A stretch of DNA of 64,000 bases, from the NCBI GenBank assembly GCA_965208395.1, contig CBDBON010000002.1, positions 682,001 through 746,000 on the forward strand, given 5' to 3'. Both the position numbers and the translations under genes were made by a program. The stretch comes from CBDBON01 sp965208395. Its GTDB lineage: Bacteria > Chloroflexota > Dehalococcoidia > Lucifugimonadales > CBDBON01. Positions 36,661 to 44,506 of this stretch are shown here, one piece after another. Each line of letters opens with the position of its first letter. The stretch's first letter is position 1. The notes under the pieces are model-generated. The model saw nothing but the letters and a program-made list of their open reading frames with translations, ran no database searches and was not told the DNA's origin.

Positions 36661-37605
36661 CTAGAGCACCTGGTGGGCGTGGGGGATGTGCTCGAAGCAG
36701 GCATGGCCCAGCTGCGGGGCCAGCACTGAGCGGTCCCGGTGGGGCACGGCGACGAGGGCTATCTTGGCTACTCGTCCGTACCAGATGACGGGCCTGGCGG
36801 CCAGCGTCAAGTCGTCGTTCCGCCACAGGTCGTAGCCGCTCACCCGCTCCACGTAGACGGGCCTGCCGGTGAGGATCACCCGCTCGGTCACCGACCCCGG
36901 CGCAGGTGGAGCGCCCCTGCGCGGCAGCAGCCCCCGGAGGTAGGACAGGGGCCGTCTCTGCATCCTGATCCTGAACCCCGGGGTCCGCGCCACCACCTTC
37001 GCGGTGAAGTCATCGAGCGTGGCTGTCGGGGGCCACAAGCGCGGGTCTCCCTTCTCCCTGCGCTCGTACAGGACGGCGAGGAGGGGCTGATGACGCATCA
37101 CCTCTGCAAGGCGGATGGCGACGGACGAGTAGGCGCGCTGGTACATCTCCTGAAGGGCCACCACGTCGAACCCCGACGCCTCGGCGAAGGGGGCGAAAAC
37201 GTCCGGGGGCATCAACGCGGCTGCGGCGAACCGGTCGGCCTGCCAGCACACCCTGCGCATTGGCACGGAGCCGGAGTAGAGGTCGCATAGGGTCTCGTCG
37301 ATGATCTCGTAGGTCTCGTGGAGGACGGTGTGCTCTTTGGACCCCTCCCACAGGTCCTCGCGGTAGTGGATGTCGTAGCTCCCTCCCGGCGCGCTGTAGT
37401 GGATGCCCTTCATGGTCTCCAGGCACCTGCCCGTCACCGTGCCGAACCCGGCCTCATTCAGCAGGACGGTCAACTCGGGCACCGTGGGATGGCCCGACAC
37501 GTTGAAGTAGCGCACGAAGCGGGCGGCGACGCCCTCGGGGTCCATCCCCCGTTCCAGGGCGTCGTCGAGAAGGTCTTGGCAGAAGTCCACTCTCGTCCCG
37601 TTCAT
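36661..37605 (-). CDS. ImmA/IrrE-like metallopeptidase
   Basis: A 314-residue protein paired with an XRE regulator, as ImmA is with ImmR in ICEBs1, where the protease destroys the repressor to induce the element. The motif is HETYE at 96-100, then IIDE; the canonical HExxH second histidine is replaced by glutamate, so zinc binding may differ or be lost. A C-terminal region rich in arginine and proline follows. Its ATG overlaps the XRE gene stop by 4 bases (ATGA), so the two are coupled. Confidence 0.75.
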   Translation of the reverse strand: MNGTRVDFCQDLLDDALERGMDPEGVAARFVRYFNVSGHPTVPELTVLLNEAGFGTVTGRCLETMKGIHYSAPGGSYDIHYREDLWEGSKEHTVLHETYEIIDETLCDLYSGSVPMRRVCWQADRFAAAALMPPDVFAPFAEASGFDVVALQEMYQRAYSSVAIRLAEVMRHQPLLAVLYERREKGDPRLWPPTATLDDFTAKVVARTPGFRIRMQRRPLSYLRGLLPRRGAPPAPGSVTERVILTGRPVYVERVSGYDLWRNDDLTLAARPVIWYGRVAKIALVAVPHRDRSVLAPQLGHACFEHIPHAHQVL

Positions 37606-38015
37606 TCCAGCAGCCTCTTTCCGGTGAAGCGTTCGTACATCTCGACGATGAATCGCTTGGCCTTGATGGAGAGGGGGCCGTCGGGCCGGGTGCCGACGCG
37701 GAACTGGGGGTCGGCCAGCACGTACTGGTAGGCCCGCTCGACCTCCAACGGTTCGTCGTCCCTTGGGTCTGTGCCGCCGAGTCGCCTGGCCCGGTGCAGC
37801 AGCTCGTTGACGTCCACCCCGTAGAGGACGGCGAGCTTGTTGATGAGATTGACGCCGGGCCTGCGCTCTCCCCGCTCCACCAGGGAGAGGTAGGAACTGG
37901 AGACGCCGGTGAGCCGCTGCACGTCGCGGAGGCTGTGCTCCCCCCGCAACCGCTTGAGGAGCGGCCCGATCTCTTCGTCCTGCCCCAGATCCCTGCCGTC
38001 GTCCATCTCGTCCAT
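37602..38015 (-). CDS. XRE-family repressor
   Basis: A 137-residue regulator with a helix-turn-helix of the Cro/C1 type (LRDVQRLTGVSSSYLSLVERGERRPGVN, residues about 30-57) and a C-terminal region that could be the protease-sensitive part. I chose the ATG at 38015, preceded by GGGAGAG; an upstream ATG at 38048 lacks a ribosome site. The gene faces away from the small-protein operon across a 268-base control region holding a repeat that recurs at 55005. It is probably the ICE master repressor. Confidence 0.85.
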   Translation of the reverse strand: MDEMDDGRDLGQDEEIGPLLKRLRGEHSLRDVQRLTGVSSSYLSLVERGERRPGVNLINKLAVLYGVDVNELLHRARRLGGTDPRDDEPLEVERAYQYVLADPQFRVGTRPDGPLSIKAKRFIVEMYERFTGKRLLE

Positions 38016-38070
38016 GTTGGCTCTCCCTGCCGTATCGCTGTGTATCACTTCATGAAACCAGATTGCGACA

Positions 38071-38103
38071 CGGCTAGATTGTTACATCAGAGCAAGTGAT
38101 TTG
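38071..38103. promoter_or_regulatory. 33-bp element shared with 55005-55037
   Basis: Begins CGGCTAGATTGTTACATC and ends AGCAAGTGATTTG. It matches 55005-55037 at 27 of 33 positions. It lies 56 bases upstream of the XRE repressor start, in the control region between divergent operons, so an operator for that repressor is the simplest reading. An attachment or transfer site is possible. Confidence 0.6.
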
Positions 38104-38282
38104 TCAAGATATAGGGATATACTGCCCTTTGGCCCTTGCCCTGCTGTACATCGTATTGATACACTAATGATGACTCGTACACCTATTCTAAATCTGTTGT
38201 AAGTATACATCACCGGCACCCCAAAGGGACACCCCCATACGGCGTGCCGGACACCGAGAGAGAGGGTTTCGGGAGACGCATC

Positions 38283-38468
38283 GTGAGTAGCAAGGCAAAG
38301 CTCACCAGGGCACAGGAGCGGCGGCGCATCGAGGGCCTGCGGATGCTGGCCCGCATCATAGCGCGCCACTACCTGGCCAACCCCGGCCTCTACCGCAACG
38401 GCTCCGCTGCCGCCAATGGCCGGTTGGCCGACGGTGGTGAGCCAGCCCGGAGTGAGGGTGCGTCGTGA
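38283..38468 (+). CDS. Small basic protein, first gene of ICE control operon
   Basis: A 61-residue protein with a basic amphipathic helix (LTRAQERRRIEGLRMLARIIARHYL) and a disordered tail. The GTG at 38283 follows GGGAGA; the open frame begins at 38244. I do not recognise a family. A relative disrupted by a 17-bp duplication lies at 30439. Its stop overlaps the next ATG by 4 bases, and the position opposite the XRE gene suggests an early regulatory or excision role. Confidence 0.65.
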   Translation: MSSKAKLTRAQERRRIEGLRMLARIIARHYLANPGLYRNGSAAANGRLADGGEPARSEGAS

Positions 38469-38704
38469 AGCGCAGACAACCGGCCTGCCGGGTGAAGCTC
38501 AACCCCCGCGTGGTGTGGGAGCGTCTCAACCGGCTCAACATCACCCAGAACCGGTTGGCGGCCATGCTCGGCATCACCTCCGGCTACCTCTCCCAGCTCA
38601 TGACCGGGACCCGCTCCCCCTCCGCCGAAGTGCGCAAGCGCCTTCAGGAGGTTCTGGAGGTCCCCAACTTCGACGACCTGTTCATCCTGGAGGTGGTGGA
38701 GTGA
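38465..38704 (+). CDS. XRE-type HTH protein
   Basis: A 79-residue helix-turn-helix protein (LNITQNRLAAMLGITSGYLSQLMTGTRSPSAEVRKRLQEVL) of the Cro/C1 family. Short enough to be only the DNA-binding domain, as in Cro or excisionase-like regulators. Its stop overlaps the GTG of the next gene (GTGA). Confidence 0.82.
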   Translation: MKRRQPACRVKLNPRVVWERLNRLNITQNRLAAMLGITSGYLSQLMTGTRSPSAEVRKRLQEVLEVPNFDDLFILEVVE

Positions 38705-39066
38705 GGCCCGCCGCCCTTCCGCCGCCCGATCTTCTCCTCGGCGGGACGTTTCTGCCGGATGATTTCGCCCAGCGTCTTGAGCATTTCAAGGAAGCCAGCG
38801 GACTCACCTGGGACGCTATGGCCGCGTGCATGGGCGTGGACCCGCGCCAGCTCCGACGCTGGCGGCGCGGCACGAGGCCCAGCGGGGACGGTTTGTTCGC
38901 CCTGCTGACGCTGGCCGCCGAGTTCCCCGGCGGCGTCCACATGCTGCTGGGGGTGTACATCGTGTTGCCGGAGCCTCGCGTGGTGAAGGCCCTGTCGGAG
39001 GGCGCAGGCTTCAGAGAGGCGTTCCTGCTCGATGAGGCCGACCCGACCGACGAAGGCGAGGAGTAG
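38701..39066 (+). CDS. Small HTH-like protein, paralogue 1
   Basis: A 121-residue protein with LPDDFAQRLEHFKEASGLTWDAMAACMGVDPRQLRRWRRGTRPSGDGLFALLTLAAEFPGG, which reads as a helix-turn-helix (LTWDAMAACMGVDPRQLRRW) with an extended C-terminal helix. The next two genes are clearly similar. The start is a GTG overlapping the previous stop; a frame from 38416 exists but overlaps two genes. Confidence 0.7.
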   Translation: MRPAALPPPDLLLGGTFLPDDFAQRLEHFKEASGLTWDAMAACMGVDPRQLRRWRRGTRPSGDGLFALLTLAAEFPGGVHMLLGVYIVLPEPRVVKALSEGAGFREAFLLDEADPTDEGEE

Positions 39067-39070
39067 GGAC

Positions 39071-39376
39071 GTGGGAGTGCAGCAGCGGGTCCACAGGCCC
39101 GTCGAGTTCGACTTCCCGGAGGACTTCCCCGACCGGCTGTTGCGGTTCAAGGAGGCGAGCGGGCTGAGCACCAAGGCGCTGGCACGTCTCCTGAGCATCA
39201 GCCCCTACCAGCTCAGGCAGTGGTGGACGAGGGGCGTGGCCCCCAGCTCCGCCCACCTCTTCCTGCTCCTGACTCTTGCGGGGGAGATGGGGCTGCGGGA
39301 CGGCATCCTGATGTGCCCCGACCGGGACATGCCCGAGGCGGTTGACCTAGATGCGCTTCTGCAATGCACCGCCTGA
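39071..39376 (+). CDS. Small HTH-like protein, paralogue 2
   Basis: A 101-residue paralogue of its neighbours: FPEDFPDRLLRFKEASGLSTKALARLLSISPYQLRQWWTRGVAPSSAHLFLLLTLAGEM. I chose the GTG at 39071 after GAGGAGTAGG; another GTG lies at 39077. It begins 4 bases after the previous gene stops. Confidence 0.68.
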   Translation: MGVQQRVHRPVEFDFPEDFPDRLLRFKEASGLSTKALARLLSISPYQLRQWWTRGVAPSSAHLFLLLTLAGEMGLRDGILMCPDRDMPEAVDLDALLQCTA

Positions 39377-39425
39377 CGGTCATCAGCCCAGGGACGCAAA
39401 CATGATCTTCAAACCAGAAGGAGGA

Positions 39426-39719
39426 ATGACCATGACCACTGAGGAACGGAACCGGATCGAGGAGTATCGCCCGCCGCCGTGGCCGGAGGACTTCCCGCAA
39501 CGGCTGGAGCGGTTGAAGGAGATGGCCGGCGTCTCGTGGAAGCGGATGGCCGAGCTTGTCGGCGTGACGGACCGGGGCGCACTGAAGTGGCGCAGGGGAG
39601 GGAGGCCCTCGGCGGCCCACTACCTCGCCATCATGGAGCTTGCCCGCGATGTCCCCGGCGGCTACGCCCTGATGACGGACGGCGACGACGAGGCTGACGA
39701 AGAGAGGGTGAGACGGTAA
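39426..39719 (+). CDS. Small HTH-like protein, paralogue 3
   Basis: A 97-residue member of the same tandem family: WPEDFPQRLERLKEMAGVSWKRMAELVGVTDRGALKWRRGGRPSAAHYLAIMELARDVPGG. The ATG at 39426 follows AAGGAGG. Tandem triplication suggests related DNA-binding regulators with different sites. A terminator follows about 45 bases downstream. Confidence 0.7.
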   Translation: MTMTTEERNRIEEYRPPPWPEDFPQRLERLKEMAGVSWKRMAELVGVTDRGALKWRRGGRPSAAHYLAIMELARDVPGGYALMTDGDDEADEERVRR

Positions 39720-39765
39720 TATGATACGCAAGGGGAAGTCAGTGCCGGGGTTCCCCATCGAACCA

Positions 39766-39798
39766 GAAGGCCGGGCGGGTCGATCCTGCCCGGCCTTC
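39766..39798 (+). terminator. Terminator between convergent operons
   Basis: GAAGGCCGGGC and GCCCGGCCTTC form a perfect 11-bp stem followed by CTTTCTTT. It ends the small-protein operon and may also act on the opposing DUF3800 transcript. Confidence 0.8.
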
Positions 39799-39830
39799 CT
39801 TTCTTTCCGGCCTCTTCGTCCCTCTTCCCG

Positions 39831-40589
39831 TCATCTTCTGACGACTCCCTGGGGGTCTCGCTTCGAAGCTCTGCGGTTGAGGGCGCGGTCGAGGATGCCA
39901 AAGGCCCGGTCGATGCCCAGGCGCTTCACCCTGGAGGTCGGCTCCTCCTCCTGCTTGAGGAGGGCGTGGGCGATGAGGTCGGCCATCTGTAGCAATTCGT
40001 CTGCCTGGGAGCTTCGGAAGGAAGGGCCGCCGATCACCCTCTCTATGGGGATGTCCTTCGTCCGCCCTCCGCCCTCCCACTTCTCGTATCTGCTGGGGAT
40101 GGGGTTGAGACTCCTGAGCCTCTGGTAGAGGCGGGCCACCATCTCCTCCCTGCCCTCGTCGAAGATGAGGAAGGCATGGCGGCCTTCCGCTGCGACGGAG
40201 GAGTTGATGCGGTTGAGCAGCCGGTCGAGGCTGGCCCGCTCATAGGCCATGACCTCGGCCTTGCGTAGACAGACGTTGACGACCTCCACTCCCCCGATTT
40301 CACGGGCTGCGTCCTCGATGACGCGCAGCCCCCCGGAGAAGATTTCAGCCCCGCGCTCCGGAGCGAGCCTGCGGTCTGCGCCGTCGATTCGGGCCAGCTT
40401 GCCCCGCCCGGCCAGCAGATCGCAGGCGTGAAGCTCCCGTTCGACGGGCACGCCGTAGCGGTCTTGCAGCTCCGTCCGCCAGGTTTGGACGCGGGCGTGC
40501 AGGTCGTTCCAACGCTCGGAGTCCACGCCAAGGGCGGTTCGGACGTAGCAGCGGGGACCCTCGGACTCGTCGATGTAGTACAGTCTCAT
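39831..40589 (-). CDS. DUF3800 protein
   Basis: A 252-residue DUF3800 protein: MRLYYIDESE at the start, then FLIFDEGRE in the middle, and QMADLIAHALLK near the end, the usual acidic landmarks of this RNase-H-like family. Such genes are common in mobile elements and defence islands but have no settled function. Its ATG overlaps the stop of the replication-relaxation gene by 4 bases, so it was cotranscribed with the transfer operon before the IS landed. Confidence 0.82.
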   Translation of the reverse strand: MRLYYIDESEGPRCYVRTALGVDSERWNDLHARVQTWRTELQDRYGVPVERELHACDLLAGRGKLARIDGADRRLAPERGAEIFSGGLRVIEDAAREIGGVEVVNVCLRKAEVMAYERASLDRLLNRINSSVAAEGRHAFLIFDEGREEMVARLYQRLRSLNPIPSRYEKWEGGGRTKDIPIERVIGGPSFRSSQADELLQMADLIAHALLKQEEEPTSRVKRLGIDRAFGILDRALNRRASKRDPQGVVRR

Positions 40590-41086
40590 GGCGCTGGTTC
40601 TCCCGTCTCGCGCTGATGTTCATGCTGCGGAAGCGGACTCACCGGCTGGAAGCCGCCGGGGACGAGCCATGCCCGCCCCAGAGGCCCCTCACGCTCCAGG
40701 ATGCTCCGGTGGGAGGCCAGCAGGGGCACGGCCGTCCTCAGACGGGCCATCTCCTCCTGCGCCACCCTCAGGAAGTGGGTCTGGGCGATGTCGTCGTCGA
40801 AGACGACGAGGACGACGGGCGGGGCTCCGTGGTCGTCAAGGGGCCGGTGGGTGGAGTAGTAGCGAAGGTAGGGGGCCAGCCGTGTCGCCATCGTGACGGG
40901 CCGCACCGCACGTCGCTCCCACTCCAGGAAGAAGGGCCGGACGGCGTTTCCCCGCCGCAGGATGCCGAAGGCGTCGGGGTGAATGGAGCGCATCCCGCCG
41001 AAGTAGCGGAAGTATCTCGAGGCACTCGCGGGCGGGTCGAGTTGGTCCGTCTCCCAACCCAGTTCGCGGGCCTGGCGCGCCATGCC
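40586..41086 (-). pseudogene. Replication-relaxation protein, 3' part cut off by IS21
   Basis: The C-terminal 165 residues (MARQARELGWET, then GILRRGNAVRPFFLEWERRAV and FLRVAQEE) of the gene that begins at 44506. The IS21 copy 2 lies between, flanked by TGCC. Removing the IS and one TGCC joins the two parts in frame (GFIAG then MARQA) into 556 residues. This part probably lacks a promoter and start now. Confidence 0.85.
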
Positions 41087-41194
41087 TGTTAGTGCTAACT
41101 CTAAACTGACCCAGTAGCGCTAATTTGGAATTGACCCACCCCGATAGCGGACGCATCTTCGTCGGGAAACCGATTAGGAGGTGCAGCAAGTCAA

Positions 41195-42430
41195 ATGATA
41201 GGAGGTGGGTTAGTGAGAGAGTTATACGAGTTGAAGGGCGATGGAAGCTCGATCCGAGGGATATCGAGGGAGTTGGGGATTTCCCGGAACACCGTGCGCA
41301 AGTACGTGCGCTCCGACGAGGTGCCCAAGGCCAAGCGGCGAGAGAAGCAGGGGTCGAAGCTGGACCCATACAAGGGTCACATAGATGGTCGGCTGTCGGC
41401 GGGAGTGGACAACTGCGTGGTGCTGCTGCGGGAGATCCGGGAGTTGGGCTACGACGGCAGCTATCCGACGCTGACCAACTACGTGCGGCCTCGGCGTCGG
41501 CCGCGTCAGCCCCGTGCGACGGTGCGGTTCGAGACGGCGCCAGGCGAGCAGGCACAGGTGGACTGGGGCAGCTTCGCCTATGTCGGAGAGGACGGGCGCA
41601 AGCACCGGGTCTGGGCCTTCGTGATGGTGCTGAGCTGGTCTCGGACCATCTACGTGGAGTTCGTCCGGCGCGCCGACGTGGCGACCTTCATCAGGTGCCA
41701 TCTGAACGCCTTCGAGTACTTCGGTGGTGTTCCCCGCCGCTGCCTGTACGACAACGCCAAGGTGGTGGTCCTGGGGCGTGACAGGGAGGGCAGGCCGGAG
41801 TGGAACAGCCGGATGCTGGACTTCTCACTGCGAATGGGCTTCGACCTCCGTCTGTGCCGACCCTACCGAGCGCAGACGAAGGGCAAGGTGGAGAGCGGCG
41901 TGAAGTACGTCCGGGGCAACCTGTGGCCCGGTGTCCGCTTCACCGACGACGCAGACATGAACCGCCAGGCCCTGGAGTGGTGCGATGCGGTGGCCAATCG
42001 GCGAGTCCATGGGACGACGCACCGGGTCCCCCGAGAGATGCTGGCTGAGGAGCTCGCCCACCTGGGCAGCCTGCCGCCGCGTTCGGGCCTTGCGCCCTAC
42101 ATGCGGGAGGAGCGGAAGGTGGCCAGGGACGGCTACGTCCACTGGGAGAGGTCTCGCTACGGCGTGCCCTGGAGCTGGGCGGGTTCGACGGTCCAGGTGG
42201 GTGTGCGGGCCGGTACGGTGGAGGTCTGGTCGGGCGACGTGCGGCTGGCGGTGCATCCCCAAGCCCAGCGGACCGGTCAGCGCCTCACACTGCCGGGCCA
42301 GTGGGACGGACTGCCCGGCGGCGATGATCGTCCTCGTAAGGAAGCCGTGGCGGTGCAGATCCCTGTGGGCCAAGTGGAGCGCCGCTCCCTGGAGGTGTAC
42401 GAGTTGGCAGCGGTGGGAGGTGGGCGATGA
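41195..42430 (+). CDS. istA: IS21 transposase IstA, copy 2
   Basis: Identical 411-residue protein to copy 1: helix-turn-helix, DDE core with DWGSF and YDNAKVVV, and C-terminal barrel. It reads opposite to the interrupted gene, so transcription of istA opposes the transfer operon. Confidence 0.95.
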   Translation: MIGGGLVRELYELKGDGSSIRGISRELGISRNTVRKYVRSDEVPKAKRREKQGSKLDPYKGHIDGRLSAGVDNCVVLLREIRELGYDGSYPTLTNYVRPRRRPRQPRATVRFETAPGEQAQVDWGSFAYVGEDGRKHRVWAFVMVLSWSRTIYVEFVRRADVATFIRCHLNAFEYFGGVPRRCLYDNAKVVVLGRDREGRPEWNSRMLDFSLRMGFDLRLCRPYRAQTKGKVESGVKYVRGNLWPGVRFTDDADMNRQALEWCDAVANRRVHGTTHRVPREMLAEELAHLGSLPPRSGLAPYMREERKVARDGYVHWERSRYGVPWSWAGSTVQVGVRAGTVEVWSGDVRLAVHPQAQRTGQRLTLPGQWDGLPGGDDRPRKEAVAVQIPVGQVERRSLEVYELAAVGGGR

Positions 42431-43230
42431 TCGCGCTGGAACAGGCTCGCCAGCACCTGGAGACGCTGGGCCTCAAGCAGGCCGTCGAAGCCCTGGACAA
42501 CTCCCTGGACGCTGCGGCCACCAAGAAACTGACCTACCCCGAGATGCTGGCAGAGCTACTCGGCGTGGAAGTGGCCGCCCGGAAGGAGCGGTACATGTCC
42601 ACCAGGACGAAGCTGGCTCACCTCCCCTTCCACCGGACCTTGGAGCAGTTCGACTTCTCGTTCCAGCCCTCCATCGACGAGCGACAGGTGCGGGAACTGG
42701 CCGGCCTGTCCTTCGTCGCTGAAGCCACCAACCTGCTGCTCCTGGGACCGCCAGGTGTGGGCAAGACCCATCTGGCGGTGGCCCTAGCGCTCAAGGCCAT
42801 CGAGAAGAGCCAGGGGGCCTACTTCGTCCGAGCCTACGACCTGATGGAGGACCTGAGGAAGGCCAGGGTGGAGAACAACCTCCAACGGCGCATGCGGGTC
42901 TACCTGTCGCCCAAGCTACTCATCGTGGACGAGTTCGGCATCTGGCCTTACGACCGGGACGCCTCCACCGCCTTCTTCACCCTGGTGTCGGCTCGCTATG
43001 AGCGGGGCAGCATCATCCTCACCTCCAACAAGGGCTTCGCCGAGTGGGGTGAGCTTCTGGGCGATACCGTCATCGCCTCGGCCATCCTGGACCGGCTGCT
43101 GCACCACAGCCACGTCCTCAACATCCGAGGCGAGAGCTACCGGCTTAAAGGCAAGAGGCAGGCCGGACTCTTCGCCTCCCATCAACTGCTATCGACATCG
43201 CCTGAAGCCGCTAGCTCCGGCGACGTCTAA
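42427..43230 (+). CDS. istB: IS21 helper ATPase IstB, copy 2
   Basis: Identical 267-residue AAA+ helper to copy 1, with Walker A GPPGVGKTHLA and a 4-base overlap with istA. Confidence 0.95.
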   Translation: MIALEQARQHLETLGLKQAVEALDNSLDAAATKKLTYPEMLAELLGVEVAARKERYMSTRTKLAHLPFHRTLEQFDFSFQPSIDERQVRELAGLSFVAEATNLLLLGPPGVGKTHLAVALALKAIEKSQGAYFVRAYDLMEDLRKARVENNLQRRMRVYLSPKLLIVDEFGIWPYDRDASTAFFTLVSARYERGSIILTSNKGFAEWGELLGDTVIASAILDRLLHHSHVLNIRGESYRLKGKRQAGLFASHQLLSTSPEAASSGDV

Positions 43231-43332
43231 ATCCAACAGGCACTCTTGCTTGCCAGAAAGGAGGCGACTTAACGACAAGGTGGGTCAGTTCTAACTTAGC
43301 GGAAAAGGGTCAAATCTAACTTAGCATTGACA

Positions 43333-44506
43333 TGCCAGCGATGAAGCCGTGGACGGCAGCGGTGTGCTCCATGTTGCGCAGGAGCTGTCGGCTTCGCCTG
43401 CCGGAGACGCTGCGCCAGTCACCTGCGTCGTCGGGAGCCGCGCTCCACCGCTTTCTGGCCCCGCCGACGGCGGTGCGGTCCCTGCGGGCCAGCATCGCCA
43501 GCCCCTGATCGGTGAGGGTGAGCCGTCGCCCCCCGGCGGGGACTCGGGTGACCAGGCCGAACCCTTGCAGTGCCGCGGCGATCTCATAGGCGCGGCTGCG
43601 AACGAGACCCAGCAGTCCAGCCAGGTCGTCCAGGGCGATCCAGGGCCAGTCGGAGAGCGCGTCCAGGAGACGCTTTTCGGCGGGCTTCAGCAGCGCGGGC
43701 AGCATGTGGTCGGGGACGGAGCGGCCCGGGACGTCCGGGAAAAGGTCCTCCGGGAGGGAGACCCGCGACAGCGACCGTTCGCCGGGAAGAGCGCCGCCCT
43801 TCCCCATACGGTCTATGGCGGCGCGCAGGTCGATGGAGGCGTTGAGCGAAGGCAGTCGCCACACCCGGTCGCCGGCGGCTCCCGCCGCCGCATCCCGTTC
43901 CAGGGCGAGTGCGGTCGTGGCCTGTGCTCCGGCCAACCGCCTGCGGGCGTAGCGCAGGCTGGTCTCGTCGGGTGCCAGTAGAAGAACTCCGCCGAAGCGC
44001 GGTCCCTCCCTGAGCCGCCTCAGCCGCTTGGAGAAACCCGTCCTGTCGGCGGTGCGTCCCTGTCGGACGACGGCGATGGTGCGCCATCCGGGTAGGACGA
44101 TGGCCGCGTCCATGGGCATCGCCCGATACCAGCGGAAGCGAATGGGGTGGTGTATGTCGGAGACGGCGGCAGCCAGGCGATAGATGACGGCCACGGCGTC
44201 GAGCCGCTCCAGAAGCAGCCGACGCCACTGGTTCGATATGGGACGGGAGCGGAGGAGGGCGTCCACCGAGAGGCCCTCCTCCCCGGCCAGGAGGCGCAGA
44301 CCGGCGCCGGTGAGATGGAACCTGCGGGTGGGCGCGGTGAGATCGGTGGCGTGGGGAAAGGGGGCGGTCAGCCCCGCGTCCTCCAGCCTACGAAAGGCCC
44401 CGTAGACGCCGCCCCGGGACCATCCCGAGACGACGGTCGCCTCCAGCCGGTCGAGGAAGGGCATGTCCGCAAGCAGCCTCAGCAGTTCACCGTCCAAGGG
44501 CCTCAT
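43333..44506 (-). pseudogene. Replication-relaxation protein, 5' part
   Basis: The first 391 residues of a replication-relaxation (PF13814-like) winged-helix protein: LLADMPFLDRLEATVVSGWSRGGVYGAFRRLEDAGL is the first wing, and a second winged-helix follows near RLLDALSDWPWIALDDLAGLLGL, then HTAAVHGFIAG where the IS interrupts. It follows the VirD4 gene with a 4-base overlap (ATGA), so it belongs to the transfer operon. Family members are thought to act in plasmid replication or DNA processing; here it may be the missing relaxase-like factor. A dead relative lies at 25229. Confidence 0.82.

Larger units (their letters stand above)
41087..43332 (+). mobile_element. IS21-family insertion sequence, copy 2
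   Basis: A 2246-base element identical in length and protein products to copy 1 at 28104-30349, opposite orientation. It is bounded by TGCC (41083-41086 and 43333-43336), a 4-base target duplication. It lies inside the replication-relaxation gene and leaves its two halves otherwise intact, so it is recent. Confidence 0.95.

Noticed and set aside
28104..43332. Composite transposon bounded by the two IS21 copies
   Set aside because: Each copy has its own 4-base duplication, which fits independent insertions better than movement of the whole segment.
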